Source of the DNA: Acidimicrobiales bacterium
Lineage (GTDB): Bacteria; Actinomycetota; Acidimicrobiia; Acidimicrobiales; Aldehydirespiratoraceae
Assembly (NCBI GenBank): GCA_033344915.1
Contig: JAWPML010000001.1
Location: 2,042,369-2,106,368 of the forward strand
DNA length: 64,000 nt
Direction: 5' to 3'
Below, in pieces: positions 1-7,266 of this stretch (positions are counted from its first letter, which is position 1; the number at the start of each line of letters is the position of its first letter). The notes under the pieces were generated by a model. That model saw only the letters and a program-made list of their open reading frames with translations. It was not told where the DNA came from and searched no databases. The position numbers and the translations under genes were made by a program.

Positions 1-127
1 CGCCGACGTCGTCGGTGACATCACCGGGAGCGACATCGGTGTCGGCATCGTCGTCGCCGCAGGCCGCGGCGATCAGGGTGAGGGTCAGGAAGGCAGCGAG
101 CAGCCGCCAGAACGCGCGTGAGCGCAT
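1..127 (-). CDS. Lipoprotein, N-terminal fragment (runs off left edge)
   Basis: Only the first 42 codons are present. They encode a basic start (MRSRAFWR), a hydrophobic stretch and a lipobox ending in Cys23 (LIAAAC), followed by an Asp-rich linker. The product should therefore be exported and lipid-anchored on the outer face of the membrane. The gene is cut before any recognisable domain, so its role cannot be told. The ATG at 125-127 fits the signal peptide exactly. The small membrane protein gene at 195-581 lies just upstream on the same strand. Confidence 0.7.
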   Translation of the reverse strand, partial: MRSRAFWRLLAAFLTLTLIAAACGDDDADTDVAPGDVTDDVG

Positions 128-194
128 GAGTGGATCTCCAGTCGTTCGTTCGTACTCGTCGTGTGCGGTCCCCGGCCGTGCCGGGGTGCAGGCC

Positions 195-581
195 TCAGCG
201 CGAGACGACGGGTGGACCGCGGCGACCGACGCCGGCGGGAACGAAGGCGACACGGGGACGTTGCGCCACTGCGGCCGGGGCCCAACCGGGTGCCGGCGCG
301 ACGAGCGAAATCGAGGGGGCGAGCGAGGCCAGCAGGGTCGACCACGCGTCGATGACGCCGGAGCGCAACGTGCGAGCGAGGCGGAAGACGAGCGCGCCCG
401 TGATGACACCGCCGAGCACGGCGGGAATGCCGACGAGCGCCGCAGCCGGGTCCGTCGTGGACGCGATGTCGGCGACGAGCGCCGTCGACGTGACCGACAG
501 CACCGGAATCGCGAGCAGCCCGAGGATCATCCATACAGCCCGAGCGGCGTCAGCGTGGCGGTGCTCCCTCACGACCCCCAC
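195..581 (-). CDS. Small hypothetical membrane protein
   Basis: About 128 residues with two hydrophobic segments in the first half (MILGLLAIPVLSV and ALVGIPAVLGGVITGALVF), probably two transmembrane helices, then a third weakly hydrophobic stretch and a short Arg/Pro-rich tail. No family was recognised. The GTG at 579-581 gives the longest form; an ATG 16 codons later, just before the first hydrophobic segment, is an equally good start. Neither has a clear ribosome-binding site. It may be co-transcribed with the lipoprotein gene 67 bp downstream. Confidence 0.5.
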   Translation of the reverse strand: MGVVREHRHADAARAVWMILGLLAIPVLSVTSTALVADIASTTDPAAALVGIPAVLGGVITGALVFRLARTLRSGVIDAWSTLLASLAPSISLVAPAPGWAPAAVAQRPRVAFVPAGVGRRGPPVVSR

Positions 582-604
582 GGTACCAACCCCCCATACC
601 TTCT

Positions 605-675
605 GGTGTCAGACCCCCGTACCTTCTCGGCCACGAAAGCGCCCGTTACCCGCGCTTCACCTGGGGTCTGACCCC
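605..675. repeat. Two short relatives of the REP core (605-618 and 663-675)
   Basis: GGTGTCAGACCCCC at 605-618 and GGGGTCTGACCCC at 663-675 share the GTC(A/T)GACCCC core of the 37-bp repeats around the transposase at 7.2-8.2 kb. Each is bracketed by a short direct repeat (ACCTTCT around the first, CGCTTCACCT around the second). A similar sequence, GGTGTCTGACCCC, follows the transposase near 8192-8204. They look like degenerate or half copies of the same repeat, gathered next to the full copy at 698-729. Confidence 0.55.
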
Positions 676-697
676 CGCTTCACCTCGCCCGCTGAGA

Positions 698-729
698 TGG
701 GACGGGACTCTGACCCCGGCGTCTCAACT
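698..729 (+). repeat. REP-type repeat, solo copy 1
   Basis: This 32-base stretch matches, with one difference, the 37-base inverted repeats at 7198-7234 and 8146-8182 that enclose the tyrosine transposase. The core CGGGGTCAGAG(C/T)CCCG, on the other strand, can fold into a 5-bp hairpin. The copy supplies the stop codon (724-726) of the DUF6285 gene, so it has settled against or replaced the end of a coding region. It lies 6.5 kb from the transposase, as expected for a REP copied to a distant site by its partner enzyme. Confidence 0.75.
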
Positions 730-1104
730 CTCGAGGGAGGGGTCGCGGTAGCGGGGGTTGGCGACGGCGAGTTTGGCGAGGGTCGTCGTCCACAGGGCGG
801 CGGCGAGTTCGGCGTGGCGGGCGTCGAGCGAGCCCGCCCGGATGGCCGCGCTCAGGTCGGCCTCCGATGCCACGCCGAAGGCCGCGAGCATCTCGGCGTG
901 GGCGGCCGCGTCCTCGGGCAATGCGCTGATCTCCCGCTCGGCGATGGCGAGGGCATTCGCCGCCACCCGCAGCAGGAAGCGGTCCCGCCCCTCGCTGCGG
1001 GGGCCGAGGTCATCGGCGAGGTAGGTCCGTACCGCGGCGACCAGTTCGGCGGCCGACGGCACGTCGTGCGGCCAGTTGTCGCGAGGCGGCGGACGATCGG
1101 TCAT
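724..1104 (-). CDS. DUF6285 domain protein
   Basis: A 126-residue, mostly helical protein (AELVAAVRTYLADDLGP near the start, then helices with ERE and AEMLAAFG). This matches the DUF6285 family, which is commonly encoded next to acyl-CoA-dehydrogenase-linked phosphotransferases. The ATG at 1102-1104 overlaps the stop of the phosphotransferase gene (ATGA), so the two are translationally coupled. Its function is unknown, and the steady pairing suggests an accessory role for the kinase. The last codons and the stop lie in a REP repeat, so the C-terminus (SLES) may be acquired. Confidence 0.75.
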   Translation of the reverse strand: MTDRPPPRDNWPHDVPSAAELVAAVRTYLADDLGPRSEGRDRFLLRVAANALAIAEREISALPEDAAAHAEMLAAFGVASEADLSAAIRAGSLDARHAELAAALWTTTLAKLAVANPRYRDPSLES

Positions 1105-2045
1105 GCCGCCAGCTCCGGTCGGAGCAGGAGCAGGATGTCGTACTCGTTCTCGACGACGCGGCGACCGATGGCCGCCTGTTCCATGGACGGCGACGCGCCC
1201 GACCGGTACTCGGCCCCCATGAACATCGTGATGACACCCCACCGCAGCGTGGCGAGCACCTCCCACCAGCGCAGCGTCTCCAGCGGGATCTCCCGCCCGC
1301 CCGCGGCCACGTAGGCCGCCACCAGGTCTTCCCGCGTCCCGATGCCGCCGACGGCGCCGTCGCCGCCGAAGCGCCACGCCCGGGCGCAGAGCCAGCCGAG
1401 ATCCTCGGCCGGGTCGCCGCGATGGGCGAGCTCCCAGTCGAGCACGGCGGTCAGCCCCGACGCGCCGACCAGCAGGTTGCCCATCCGGAAGTCGCCGTGG
1501 ACGACCGTGGGCGTGCCCATCGCCGGCCGATTGTCGTCGAGCCAGCGGAACGCCAGCTCGAACACCGGGTGCGGATCGCCGATCAGGTCGAAGGTGGACC
1601 GCTGCGCCGCCACCGGATCCTCCAGCAGCGCCAGGAAGCCCTCGACGGGTGCCGGGTCGAGGGCATGGATCGCCGCCAACTCCCGACCGCAGTCCGCGAC
1701 GAAGCACGACCGGGCCGCGGCGAACTCGTCGTCGCGCAGGATCTTGCGGGCGATCGACTCACCCTCCACCCGCTCGGAGATCGTGAAGCTCGGTCCGATC
1801 GGATGGTCGCCGCTCGCCGACGACCGCACGATCTCGGGCACCGTCACTCCCCCGGCGTGCGCGTGGCGCAACAGCGCCGGTTCGTCGATCGGGTCGGTGA
1901 GACCGCCGGTGCGATTGCGCTGGAGGATCAGGGGACGACCGTCGACCGAGAACGACCACGTCTCGCGGCTGGCGCCGGCTGACAGGCGTCGGAGGTCGGT
2001 GATGTCGCCGCCCAACTCCTCGGCGAGCTGCTCCTCGAGGTTCAC
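1101..2045 (-). CDS. Phosphotransferase family protein (APH/ACAD10-like)
   Basis: A 314-residue kinase-fold protein of the aminoglycoside phosphotransferase superfamily. The catalytic loop VVHGDFRMGNLLV (HGD...N) and the metal-binding VLDWELAHRGDP are both intact near residues 200-230. The closest relatives are the kinase-like proteins resembling the N-terminus of ACAD10/11, which act in acyl-CoA metabolism rather than in drug resistance. The GTG at 2043-2045 was chosen because it overlaps the upstream stop (GTGA). It is the middle gene of a tight three-gene operon. The substrate cannot be told from sequence. Confidence 0.85.
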   Translation of the reverse strand: MNLEEQLAEELGGDITDLRRLSAGASRETWSFSVDGRPLILQRNRTGGLTDPIDEPALLRHAHAGGVTVPEIVRSSASGDHPIGPSFTISERVEGESIARKILRDDEFAAARSCFVADCGRELAAIHALDPAPVEGFLALLEDPVAAQRSTFDLIGDPHPVFELAFRWLDDNRPAMGTPTVVHGDFRMGNLLVGASGLTAVLDWELAHRGDPAEDLGWLCARAWRFGGDGAVGGIGTREDLVAAYVAAGGREIPLETLRWWEVLATLRWGVITMFMGAEYRSGASPSMEQAAIGRRVVENEYDILLLLRPELAA

Positions 2046-3070
2046 GACGGGACGTCGGCCCCGATCGGCCGACCGTCGACGACCTGATCGAGGTACTCGC
2101 TCATCCCCATGCCCTTGCGGCCGTTGCACTCGTAGCGGGTCATCGCCTCGGTGATGCGGGTGTGGAGCTGCTCGCCGTCGGGAGTCGTGCGCCGGTTGCG
2201 CAGCGGGATCATCGAGATGACGTCGCCCGTCACCTCGTACTCCTTGTGGTCGGTCTTCGCCCAGCACCGCATCGACGTCTGATAGTGGTTCTCGTCCCAC
2301 TCTGACTCGATCGTGCAGTCACGGATGTGGTGATACTCGCCGTCCTCCAGGACCATGCCCGAGCGGCGGGTCTTCCCGTCGTTGTCCGTGATCGACAGCA
2401 TCATCGCGAAGTCGGGCCCGAAGATCATCGGCAGCCAGCGGTACCAGCTCACGGCCTGCCAGTAGCGGGGGCCCCAGGACTTGTCGCGAAGGCCGAGACC
2501 GTCCATCTCGATGATCTCGTCACCGACCTGGATCGTGCCCGTGACCGCGGTGTGCTGCTCGTAGTGCGCCTTGGCGAAGCTCTTCTCCGAGTCAGTCTCG
2601 ATCGGCGATCCGTCCTCGTACTGCGGGAGCCCGCCGTACATCGGGGAGACGCCGCGCACGTCGAGACGCACCTCGCACTCCACGAACGGGTTGGTCTTGA
2701 ACGCCTCGCGGGGGTTCGCCATCTGCTCGGGCTCGTCGAGCAGACAGACTTTGCCGTCATAGTTGATCTTCAGGTGCTCGAACGGGGTGACGACGGCGAT
2801 CTCGAGCCCGCCGGCCTTCATCTCGTCGTTGCTCGTGATCTCCGGCCGGCCGTAGAGGAACGCCACCCGCCCGCCGGGCAGATAGATGCACACGGTCATC
2901 TCCGCGTAACCCTCGTTGACCCGGTTGCCGATGCGGAACCAGGCCCCGACCTCACGCTCCAGGTCGAAGCCGTTGAGGTACATCGACTCGTTGTAGTTGG
3001 GTACCGGATCCGGTTCGTGGGTGTATTCGTCCTCGGGCTCGAGGACGGTGATGATCTTGCGGTCGGCCAT
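2042..3070 (-). CDS. DUF7064/DUF7065-like (CrtC-fold) protein
   Basis: A 342-residue soluble protein, first gene of the operon with the phosphotransferase and DUF6285. Its layout recalls hydroxyneurosporene-synthase (CrtC)-like beta-barrel proteins: an N-terminal half with FDLEREVGAWFRIGNR and FLYGRPEIT, and a C-terminal half with DGLGLRDKSWGPR and YRWLPMIFG. Actinobacterial relatives occur in lipid or steroid catabolic regions. The enzyme activity is unknown. The ATG at 3068-3070 starts the conserved region. The assignment rests on overall resemblance only. Confidence 0.6.
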   Translation of the reverse strand: MADRKIITVLEPEDEYTHEPDPVPNYNESMYLNGFDLEREVGAWFRIGNRVNEGYAEMTVCIYLPGGRVAFLYGRPEITSNDEMKAGGLEIAVVTPFEHLKINYDGKVCLLDEPEQMANPREAFKTNPFVECEVRLDVRGVSPMYGGLPQYEDGSPIETDSEKSFAKAHYEQHTAVTGTIQVGDEIIEMDGLGLRDKSWGPRYWQAVSWYRWLPMIFGPDFAMMLSITDNDGKTRRSGMVLEDGEYHHIRDCTIESEWDENHYQTSMRCWAKTDHKEYEVTGDVISMIPLRNRRTTPDGEQLHTRITEAMTRYECNGRKGMGMSEYLDQVVDGRPIGADVPS

Positions 3071-3131
3071 GAGCGGACCCTACTTCTCGGCTGCCCCGGC
3101 CTCCCCATTTCCCGGTTCGTACACTGGCGCC

Positions 3132-3833
3132 ATGCTCGACCCGCTCGACGAGGACTGGTCCGTGGCGCTGGCGGTCGTCGCCCACCCCGACGACATGGAG
3201 TACGGCGCCGCTGCCGCCGTGGCCCGGTGGACCGATCAGGGCAAGTCCGTCGTCTACTGCCTCGTCACCAAGGGCGAAGCCGGCATCGCCGGGATGGCGC
3301 CCGAGGTGGTCGGTCCGCTGCGCATGGCCGAACAGCACGCCTCGTGTGACGTCGTCGGCGTCACGGACGTCCGCTTCCTCGACCATCCCGACGGTCTCGT
3401 GGAGGAATCGACGGCCCTACGCCGCGACCTCACCGCGGTGATCCGCGACGTGCGCCCCGACGTCATCGTGTCGATCAACCATCGCGACTCGTGGGGCGGG
3501 CCGTCATGGAACCATGTCGACCATCGCGCCGTGGGCCGCGCCCTGCTCGACGCGGCCCGCGACGCCGGGAACGAGTGGATCTTCCCCGATGCCGGTCAGG
3601 CCTGGGACGGGGTGCGCTTCGTCGCCTTCAACGCCTCGCCCCAGGCGAGCCACACGGTCGACGTCACGAACACGATCGACCGCGGGATCGCGTCGCTCGA
3701 GTGTCATCGCACCTATCTCGACGCCCTCGCCGATCCGACCGACCCGGAGGCATTCCTGCGCGGCAACGCCGAGGCCGCGGCCCGCGACACGCCGTTCGAT
3801 CTCGCCGCGACGTTCGAGATCGTCGTCGTCTGA
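3132..3833 (+). CDS. PIG-L family deacetylase (LmbE-like)
   Basis: A 233-residue zinc-dependent N-deacetylase of the LmbE/PIG-L family. The metal motif AHPDDMEYG lies near residues 16-24 and a second ligand motif, WNHVDHRAVG, near residue 130. Family members include MshB and Mca of mycothiol metabolism. This one is shorter than MshB (about 300 residues), so it is more likely a general deacetylase of unknown substrate. The ATG at 3132 follows a 61-bp gap from the divergent operon. It ends 20 bp before the convergent cupin gene. Confidence 0.85.
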   Translation: MLDPLDEDWSVALAVVAHPDDMEYGAAAAVARWTDQGKSVVYCLVTKGEAGIAGMAPEVVGPLRMAEQHASCDVVGVTDVRFLDHPDGLVEESTALRRDLTAVIRDVRPDVIVSINHRDSWGGPSWNHVDHRAVGRALLDAARDAGNEWIFPDAGQAWDGVRFVAFNASPQASHTVDVTNTIDRGIASLECHRTYLDALADPTDPEAFLRGNAEAAARDTPFDLAATFEIVVV

Positions 3834-3853
3834 CTGGCGGGGCGGGCGGGGGC

Positions 3854-4375
3854 TCAGTCCTGTTCCGCTCCCTTGGCCAACACGGCCCGCAGGTCCTCGA
3901 GGCCACCCGGCAGCTCGATCGGCGGGTCGGGCAACTGCACCGCGCCCCGCTCGGCGAGCCACTCGTGGATCGACTTGTCGTCGTCCGACCACGACCGCGG
4001 GTCGCCCATCATCACCTCGTAGAGCTCGCATCCCTCGGGGCCCGCGACGAACGGTCCGAACGACGCACCGAGCGGCAGCTCGATGTGGCCGCCCACGCCG
4101 AGGGTGATGTCCTGACAGGTCAGCTCGCCCTTCAGCACCGTGAGCGTGTGGGGCGAGTAGTGCCCGTGGTGGCGGACGATCATTCCCGGATCCCAGCGGG
4201 CGAAGAGCGCGAGGTAGAGCGGCTCGACGGAGAATCCCACCCACTTCTCCCACACGTGTGACTCGCTGCCGTCGGCGTTGCGTTGGCTGCGAACGGGGAT
4301 GAACGGGATCCCGTCATCCTCGGCGTTGACGTCGGTGAACTTCGGCTCGAGGCCTTCGATGCGTGGGGTGGACAT
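3854..4375 (-). CDS. Cupin-like protein
   Basis: A 173-residue protein with a cupin core: MIVRHHGHYSPHTLTVLKG carries the His cluster of motif 1, and FGPFVAGPEGCELYEVM corresponds to the second strand set. Many such actinobacterial proteins are metal-dependent dioxygenases or sensor domains, but nothing here fixes the ligand. The ATG at 4373-4375 was preferred over one eight codons upstream because it begins the folded part (MSTPRIEG). It is transcribed toward the PIG-L gene and stands apart from the patatin gene behind it. Confidence 0.7.
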   Translation of the reverse strand: MSTPRIEGLEPKFTDVNAEDDGIPFIPVRSQRNADGSESHVWEKWVGFSVEPLYLALFARWDPGMIVRHHGHYSPHTLTVLKGELTCQDITLGVGGHIELPLGASFGPFVAGPEGCELYEVMMGDPRSWSDDDKSIHEWLAERGAVQLPDPPIELPGGLEDLRAVLAKGAEQD

Positions 4376-4441
4376 GGGCGAGTTTCTAGCGTGCGGCACC
4401 AGGCTCGGCCATACTCGGCCCGGCTGGCCGAGCTCGACCTG

Positions 4442-5617
4442 TCACGAGTCTCCGTCGCCGGCTCGACGGCCCGGCGTGCGACGGCGATCACGCCGACCGC
4501 CCAACCGATCCGCAGGATCGACACTGCTCCCCCGCTCGATGACGAGCTCGGTCAACTGCGACGCCCGGAAATGCTTCACCGGCGCGTCCGCATGCGTCAG
4601 GACCACCCGCTGCTCGACGACCACACCGTGTTCGCCCCCGAGTCCGAAGTGATCGACGACGGCGTTCGCACCGGCGATCAGCGCGTCGACCAGCACCGGC
4701 CGTTCGCGCTCGAGGCGGGTGGGCAACCGGACGGACTCCGGCACGTGGACGATGTCGAAGCGGGGCTGACCGCGACCGGACTTCCAATCGACGGGCGTGG
4801 ACCGTCCCTCGCTCACGGCCCGCAGGTTCCACGCTTCGCGCGACGACCGCACCGGCAGGGTGGCGACGAGATCGCCGACATGGTCGTTGTGGACGCGCCG
4901 GACCACGGGAACGACCGACACCCGTTCGATGAAGCTCAGCGAGTCGAGCTCGTGGTCCGGGGTCACGGGCTTCGACGGGAGCGCGAGCACGTGGGTCGCG
5001 CCCAGCATCGCGGCCGTGCGCCACGGGATCTGCTCGTGGAGACCGCCGTCGACGTAGTACTCCCCGTCGACCTGCTTGGCCGGGCCCGCGAGCACCGGCA
5101 GCGAGGCGGACGCCTTGAGGATGGCGTTCACGTGGTCGGCGCTGCCGGTGACGGGGAAGTAGCGACGGGAATTGCCGGGGTCGACCGGCGCGACCGTGGC
5201 GTAGAGCTCGATCGGGTTCGTCACGAGCATGGTGACGTCGAGCCCCCGGTCGACCGCCGCCTGCTCGACGAGATAGTCGAGGTCGAGCGCGGCCGCCCGC
5301 TTGAGGAGCCGGGACCGATCGAGGAAGGGCTCCTCGTGGAGATCGGTGTAGAACAACACGCTGCCTTCCACGGCGCGGCCGTCGACGAAGAAGGCACCGG
5401 CGAGCGCGCCGGCGGACGTGCCGACCACGAGGTCGATCGTGCCGGTCATGCCGAGTTGCTCGAGCGCGACGAGCATCCCGGCGCTGACCACGCCGCGCAT
5501 CCCGCCCCCCTCGATGGCGAGGGCGAGCCGATACGGGTCGTCGCGCTCGCCCGGCTTCGTGCCGGCCGCGAGGCGCTGGTGGATCACCTCCGCAGCGGAC
5601 GGCAGCCCATCGGCCAC
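4442..5617 (-). CDS. Patatin-like phospholipase family protein
   Basis: A 391-residue lipid acyl hydrolase. The oxyanion-hole loop EGGGMRG, the nucleophile elbow VVGTSAGA (GxSxG) and the catalytic Asp in YVDGGL are all present, so the Ser-Asp dyad is complete. It probably cleaves membrane or storage lipids. The GTG at 5615-5617 begins two bases after the ribH stop, making a two-gene operon. The C-terminus is a very Arg-rich tail (RRDRRRTPGRR) with no recognised role. No signal peptide is visible, so it should act in the cytoplasm or at the inner membrane face. Confidence 0.85.
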   Translation of the reverse strand: MADGLPSAAEVIHQRLAAGTKPGERDDPYRLALAIEGGGMRGVVSAGMLVALEQLGMTGTIDLVVGTSAGALAGAFFVDGRAVEGSVLFYTDLHEEPFLDRSRLLKRAAALDLDYLVEQAAVDRGLDVTMLVTNPIELYATVAPVDPGNSRRYFPVTGSADHVNAILKASASLPVLAGPAKQVDGEYYVDGGLHEQIPWRTAAMLGATHVLALPSKPVTPDHELDSLSFIERVSVVPVVRRVHNDHVGDLVATLPVRSSREAWNLRAVSEGRSTPVDWKSGRGQPRFDIVHVPESVRLPTRLERERPVLVDALIAGANAVVDHFGLGGEHGVVVEQRVVLTHADAPVKHFRASQLTELVIERGSSVDPADRLGGRRDRRRTPGRRAGDGDS

Positions 5618-5618
5618 G

Positions 5619-6092
5619 TCAGCTCCAGTCGCGAGCGAGCAACGCCATCTCGACGGCGACCTGGGCGGCCTCCGCGCCGACATTGTGGCCGTCGCCGGCT
5701 TCGCTTCGAGCCTCGGCCTGGGCGACGTTCTCGGTGGCGAGGACCCCGAAGCCGATGGGCACGCCGGTCTGGATCTGCACGTCCTGGAGGCCCCGGGCAC
5801 ACTCCTCGGACACGATCTCGTAATGGGTGGTCTCACCCCGGATGACGGCACCGATCGCGACGATCGCATCGACCCGACCGGAGGCGGCGATCGTCCGGCA
5901 CGCGAACGGGAGCTCGAACGCCCCCGGCACCTCCACGGTGGTCACGTCGTCCACGCCGAGGGCCGCGAGCGTGCGGGACACGCCGTCGGCGAGGCGATCG
6001 ATGATCTCGGGATTCCAGCGCGTCCGCACGAGCACGACCTGCAGGCCCGAGCCGTCGATGTCGAGGGCTGCGGTCACGTCCTTGGTCGCCAT
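5619..6092 (-). CDS. ribH: 6,7-dimethyl-8-ribityllumazine synthase
   Basis: A 157-residue lumazine synthase, the penultimate enzyme of riboflavin synthesis. It condenses 5-amino-6-ribitylamino-uracil with 3,4-dihydroxy-2-butanone 4-phosphate. Family signatures are TTVEVPGAFELP (substrate binding) and AIGAVIRGETTHYE with the catalytic His. The length is normal for the family, which forms pentamers or 60-mer capsids in the cytoplasm. No other riboflavin genes are nearby; it is paired instead with a patatin gene two bases downstream. F420-type and flavin enzymes are abundant in this window. Confidence 0.95.
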   Translation of the reverse strand: MATKDVTAALDIDGSGLQVVLVRTRWNPEIIDRLADGVSRTLAALGVDDVTTVEVPGAFELPFACRTIAASGRVDAIVAIGAVIRGETTHYEIVSEECARGLQDVQIQTGVPIGFGVLATENVAQAEARSEAGDGHNVGAEAAQVAVEMALLARDWS

Positions 6093-6148
6093 GGCCGCGA
6101 CGGTACCGCCCGGTGGGGACCGAGACGCGATCCCACCGAAAACGCGAA

Positions 6149-6172
6149 ACGGCGGCCCCGAAGGGCCGCCGT
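6149..6172 (-). terminator. GC-rich hairpin after the Dyp peroxidase gene
   Basis: A perfect 10-bp stem (ACGGCGGCCC / GGGCCGCCGT) closes a four-base loop, CGAA. It lies 19 bp past the peroxidase stop and upstream of ribH. No T-run follows on either strand, as is common for actinobacterial terminators, so the call rests on hairpin strength and position. Confidence 0.7.
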
Positions 6173-6191
6173 CTCACGGATTCAGCTCGGT

Positions 6192-7106
6192 TCAGCCGAG
6201 GGCGGCGGAGAGCGCTTCGACCGACGGGGCGAAGTAGTACGAACCCGACGCCGGGGTCGAATAGTCGGTGATGAAGTCGGTCTCGTGGCCGTTGTGGCCG
6301 TACATCGCCTCCATGCGCTCACGCATGGGAGCCTGCGTCTTGCAGAAGCCCATGAAGTACAGGCCGACGGTGCCGTCGTGGAACGCGTAGGGCGTGGAGC
6401 GACGAACCATCTCGCCCCGCTTCGGCGTGGACTCGTCGGCGGTGGCACCTTCGCGGAGCTCCACGTGGGACAGGTGCGAACGGGGAACCTGCGTCTCGAG
6501 CTTGGTGGAGTCCGCCTTGGTGCGACCGAAGGTGTTCTCCTCCTCCTCGAGGCTCAGCGTGGCCCAGTAGTCCATGTCGTGGACCCAGCGCTGGGCGATG
6601 CAGTAGGAGCCACCTTCGCCGGGCTGGCCGTCGTCGATGATGCCGCGGTCCTTCTGGTCCTCGGGCTCCGGGTTGCCGGTGCCGTCGATGTGGCCGGTGA
6701 GATCGAGGCTGTTCTTGTAGATGAAGCAGGGGGTCTCACGGGCGACGGACATGTGGCCGGCGAGGGCACGGCGCATCGTGTGCTGGACCTCCCAGATGAG
6801 GTCCTTGTCCGCGTGGTGCAGCCAGAGAAGCAGCTCCTCCTGGGTGCCCTTGGCGACCTTGGCGCCGTCGGGGGACTCGTAGCCCGGGTAGGCCTCGAAG
6901 TCGCCGTCGGTCTCGATGCCGAGATCGGCGGCGAGGGTCGGCCCGAAGAGCAGGCACAGGTTGACGCCCTGCGCCGCGGCGTCCGCCTGGCCGGCCTTGA
7001 GCGCTTCCTTGATGACGCCGAGATCAGCGCCCTCCGTGCGGCTCATGTGGACGTACCACTGGTACTTCTGGAGATCCCCGAGGATCGCGGGCTGCGACGT
7101 TGCCAT
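6192..7106 (-). CDS. Dyp-type heme peroxidase
   Basis: A 304-residue dye-decolourising peroxidase. The family GxxDG motif is present (LTGHIDGTGNPEPED), carrying the catalytic distal Asp. The C-terminal heme-side part is also present (RSTPYAFHDGTVGLYFMGFC). It uses hydrogen peroxide to oxidise bulky substrates. The ATG at 7104-7106 is preceded by GAGGAAAC. No encapsulin gene or C-terminal cargo-loading extension is seen, and the protein ends just after the fold (ALSAALG), so it is probably a free cytoplasmic enzyme. Confidence 0.9.
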   Translation of the reverse strand: MATSQPAILGDLQKYQWYVHMSRTEGADLGVIKEALKAGQADAAAQGVNLCLLFGPTLAADLGIETDGDFEAYPGYESPDGAKVAKGTQEELLLWLHHADKDLIWEVQHTMRRALAGHMSVARETPCFIYKNSLDLTGHIDGTGNPEPEDQKDRGIIDDGQPGEGGSYCIAQRWVHDMDYWATLSLEEEENTFGRTKADSTKLETQVPRSHLSHVELREGATADESTPKRGEMVRRSTPYAFHDGTVGLYFMGFCKTQAPMRERMEAMYGHNGHETDFITDYSTPASGSYYFAPSVEALSAALG

Positions 7107-7197
7107 TGAAAGTGTTTCCTCTGTCGGTGTTCGCGGTTCAGCCCGGACCATAGACGAACGATCGAACGGTTGGCACAGTCCCACCGAGGAATTTCGC

Positions 7198-7234
7198 AAG
7201 TTGAGACGCCGGGGTCAGAGTCCCGTCCCACCTT
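7198..7234 (-). repeat. REP-type repeat, copy 2 (left of transposase)
   Basis: A 37-bp repeat identical to the copy at 8146-8182 read on the other strand, except for one base in the hairpin (CGGGGTCAGAGTCCCG here, giving a G-T pair in the 5-bp stem). It lies 32 bp before the transposase start and probably also covers part of its promoter. Confidence 0.8.
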
Positions 7235-7266
7235 TGCTGTCACACGCCGTTCGTAGCGTGCGGGTC

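Noticed and set aside
6192-7106. Encapsulin cargo system for the Dyp peroxidase
   Set aside because: No encapsulin shell gene is nearby and the protein lacks a C-terminal targeting extension.
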